Assembly (NCBI GenBank): GCA_001802795.1
Contig: MGZZ01000134.1
Span: forward strand, 1-44,215
Length of the DNA: 44,215 bases
Source of the DNA: Ignavibacteria bacterium GWC2_36_12
Lineage (GTDB): Bacteria; Bacteroidota; Ignavibacteria; Ignavibacteriales; Ignavibacteriaceae
Direction: 5' to 3'
The notes under the pieces were generated by a model. It made no database searches and had not been told where the DNA came from. It was given only the letters and a program-made list of their open reading frames with translations. A program made the translations under genes and the position numbers. Below, in pieces: positions 42,822-44,215 of this stretch. The first letter of the stretch is position 1, and each line of letters starts with the position of its first letter.

Positions 42822-43058
42822 ATGGACGTTGAAACTAAAGTAAAGGAAATAATAATGGATAAACTCGGTGTAGAAGAATCTCAGATTACACCGGAAGCTT
42901 CTTTTACTAACGATTTAGGTGCGGATTCTCTTGATATAGTTGAACTAGTTATGGGTTTCGAAAGTGCTTTTCAGGTTTCAATTCCTGATGAGGATGCAGA
43001 AAAAATTGGGACAGTAGGCGATGCTATGAAATATTTAAAAGAAAAGCTCGGTTCTTAA
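42822..43058 (+). CDS. acpP: Acyl carrier protein
   Basis: The 78-residue acidic protein has the phosphopantetheine attachment motif GADSLD with Ser36. It carries growing acyl chains and lies between fabG and fabF as usual. AGGAGA 5 nt before the ATG gives strong translation, in keeping with its abundance. Confidence 0.98.
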   Translation: MDVETKVKEIIMDKLGVEESQITPEASFTNDLGADSLDIVELVMGFESAFQVSIPDEDAEKIGTVGDAMKYLKEKLGS

Positions 43059-43175
43059 TTTTTGGGTCGGGAAGATCTCATAAATTTTCTCGACTTGAAT
43101 CCCTCTTTACTCAAAACTAGAGGAACATGCCTTCGCTGATGCCGCTTTCTTATAATTTTTTTCTTAGGAGTATTT

Positions 43176-44215
43176 ATGAATAAGCGTAGAGTTGTTATCA
43201 CGGGAATGGGTGCAATTACTCCTATCGGCAATAATTTACATGACTTCTGGGAAGGAATGATTAATTGTAAGAACGGCGTGGGTCTTATAACAAAATTCGA
43301 TACTACTAACTTCGAAACAAAATTTGCCGCCGAAGTCAAAAACTTTCATGCGGAAGATTATATTGACAAAAAATCAATTCGCAGAATGGATCCCTTTACT
43401 CATTATGCCCTGGCAGCTGCTGAAATGGCAATGCAGGATTCGGGAATAAACATTGAAAAAGTTGAAAAAGAAATGTTTGGGGTTATATACGGAAGCGGAA
43501 TTGGAGGAATGGATACTCTTCAGCAACAGCATTTTATTTACTTTGAAAATAAAAGCCCTCGTAAAATAAGTCCCTTTTTTGTTCCCATGATGATTTCAGA
43601 TATGGCGGCAGGGCAAATATCTATTAAGTATTCTTTAAAGGGACCTAATTATGCGACCACATCTGCCTGTGCTACCTCTTCTCATGCAATATCCGATGCT
43701 TTTATATTAATTCAAAGGGGAAGTGCGGATATAATGTTGTGTGGAGGTTCTGAAGCAGCAATAACGGAACTCTCAATCGGCGGTTTTAATGCAATGAAAG
43801 CAATATCAATCTGGAATGACCGTTACTTAGAAGCCTCAAGACCTTTTGATAAGGATAGAAATGGCTTTGTGATGGGTGAAGGTGCCGGAACACTAATTCT
43901 TGAAGAGCTTGAACATGCAATTGGAAGAGGCGCAAGAATATATTGCGAAATAGCAGGAGTTGGTTTAACGGGAGACGCATACCACATCACGGCTCCCGCG
44001 CCCGGAGGTGCAGGTGCTGTTAGAGCTATGCGGGAAGCAATTAGAGATGCCGGTGTTACTGCAACTGATATAAACTATATCAATGCTCACGGTACATCGA
44101 CACAATACAATGATGTGACTGAAACAAATGCTATAAAAACGTGTTTCGGCGAGCTTGCAAATAAACTGGTGGTTAGTTCAACAAAGTCAATGACGGGTCA
44201 TTTACTTGGTGCAGC
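43176..44215 (+). CDS. fabF: 3-oxoacyl-ACP synthase II, 3' partial
   Basis: The gene starts with ATG at 43176 after TAGGAG and runs open to the window end (about 346 codons of ~415). [13 protein letters not shown] is the FabF opening. Catalytic Cys165 lies in TSACATSS, with His305 in NAHGTST and His342 in GHLLGAA. It elongates acyl-ACP with malonyl-ACP. The 117-nt gap after acpP holds no feature I can name. Confidence 0.97.
   Translation, partial: MNKRRVVITGMGAITPIGNNLHDFWEGMINCKNGVGLITKFDTTNFETKFAAEVKNFHAEDYIDKKSIRRMDPFTHYALAAAEMAMQDSGINIEKVEKEMFGVIYGSGIGGMDTLQQQHFIYFENKSPRKISPFFVPMMISDMAAGQISIKYSLKGPNYATTSACATSSHAISDAFILIQRGSADIMLCGGSEAAITELSIGGFNAMKAISIWNDRYLEASRPFDKDRNGFVMGEGAGTLILEELEHAIGRGARIYCEIAGVGLTGDAYHITAPAPGGAGAVRAMREAIRDAGVTATDINYINAHGTSTQYNDVTETNAIKTCFGELANKLVVSSTKSMTGHLLGA

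Overview
The window is AT-rich bacterial DNA (no more than about one third G+C by eye). It probably comes from the Ignavibacteria or a close relative in the Bacteroidota/Chlorobi group. The main evidence is four proteins with a type IX secretion (T9SS) C-terminal sorting domain of the 'QNYPNPFNP' kind, plus the four-helix-bundle (S23/IVP) gene and palindromic repeats inserted inside genes. The taxonomic placement is inference. I see no rRNA, tRNA, CRISPR array, transposase or phage gene.

Region 1 (1-1500) is the 3' part of a secreted T9SS protein with a discoidin-like domain, closed by a hairpin terminator. Region 2 (1626-21029) is a long plus-strand surface glycan or glycolipid locus. A sigma-54-type promoter sequence (1626-1641) precedes a tightly packed block: metal-dependent hydrolase-like protein, two related GT4 glycosyltransferases, GlpD-like FAD oxidoreductase, SAM methyltransferase, extended SDR and hexapeptide acyltransferase. 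A looser block follows: DUF418 membrane protein, LTA-synthase-like sulfatase-fold enzyme, a decayed second acyltransferase copy, membrane-anchored amidohydrolase, YbhN-type flippase-like protein, another GT4, a radical SAM/SPASM protein, a polysaccharide deacetylase and a GT39-like membrane glycosyltransferase.

Region 3 (21175-23542, minus) holds a HIT protein, a sigma-54 (NtrC-class) response regulator and an upstream coupled DUF2279/YfiM-like protein. The regulator is a natural candidate to act at the 1626 promoter. Region 4 (23748-28072, plus) holds a fossil T9SS C-terminus and three T9SS-exported proteins, two of which are built from three and one copies of the same Asp-rich calcium-loop unit.

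Region 5 (28147-37365, minus) is mostly central metabolism and membrane functions: methylcrotonyl-CoA-carboxylase-type carboxyltransferase, acyl-CoA dehydrogenase, MeaB, NAD-dependent epimerase, NadD, PrsW-like protease and a NatAB-type ABC exporter. A four-helix-bundle gene flanked by imperfect inverted repeats sits between the acyl-CoA dehydrogenase and meaB and looks like a small mobile cassette. Region 6 (37636 to the end, plus) is the classical yceD-rpmF-plsX-fabH-fabD-fabG-acpP-fabF fatty-acid operon, with a DUF3109 gene between fabD and fabG; fabF runs off the window.

The most notable points are the inverted-repeat-flanked four-helix cassette whose right arm supplies the stop codon of meaB, the in-frame palindromes inside the carboxyltransferase and meaB genes, the sigma-54 promoter/regulator pairing for the glycan locus, the decayed acyltransferase duplicate, and the unusual GlpD-like gene inside a glycosyltransferase/methyltransferase block.
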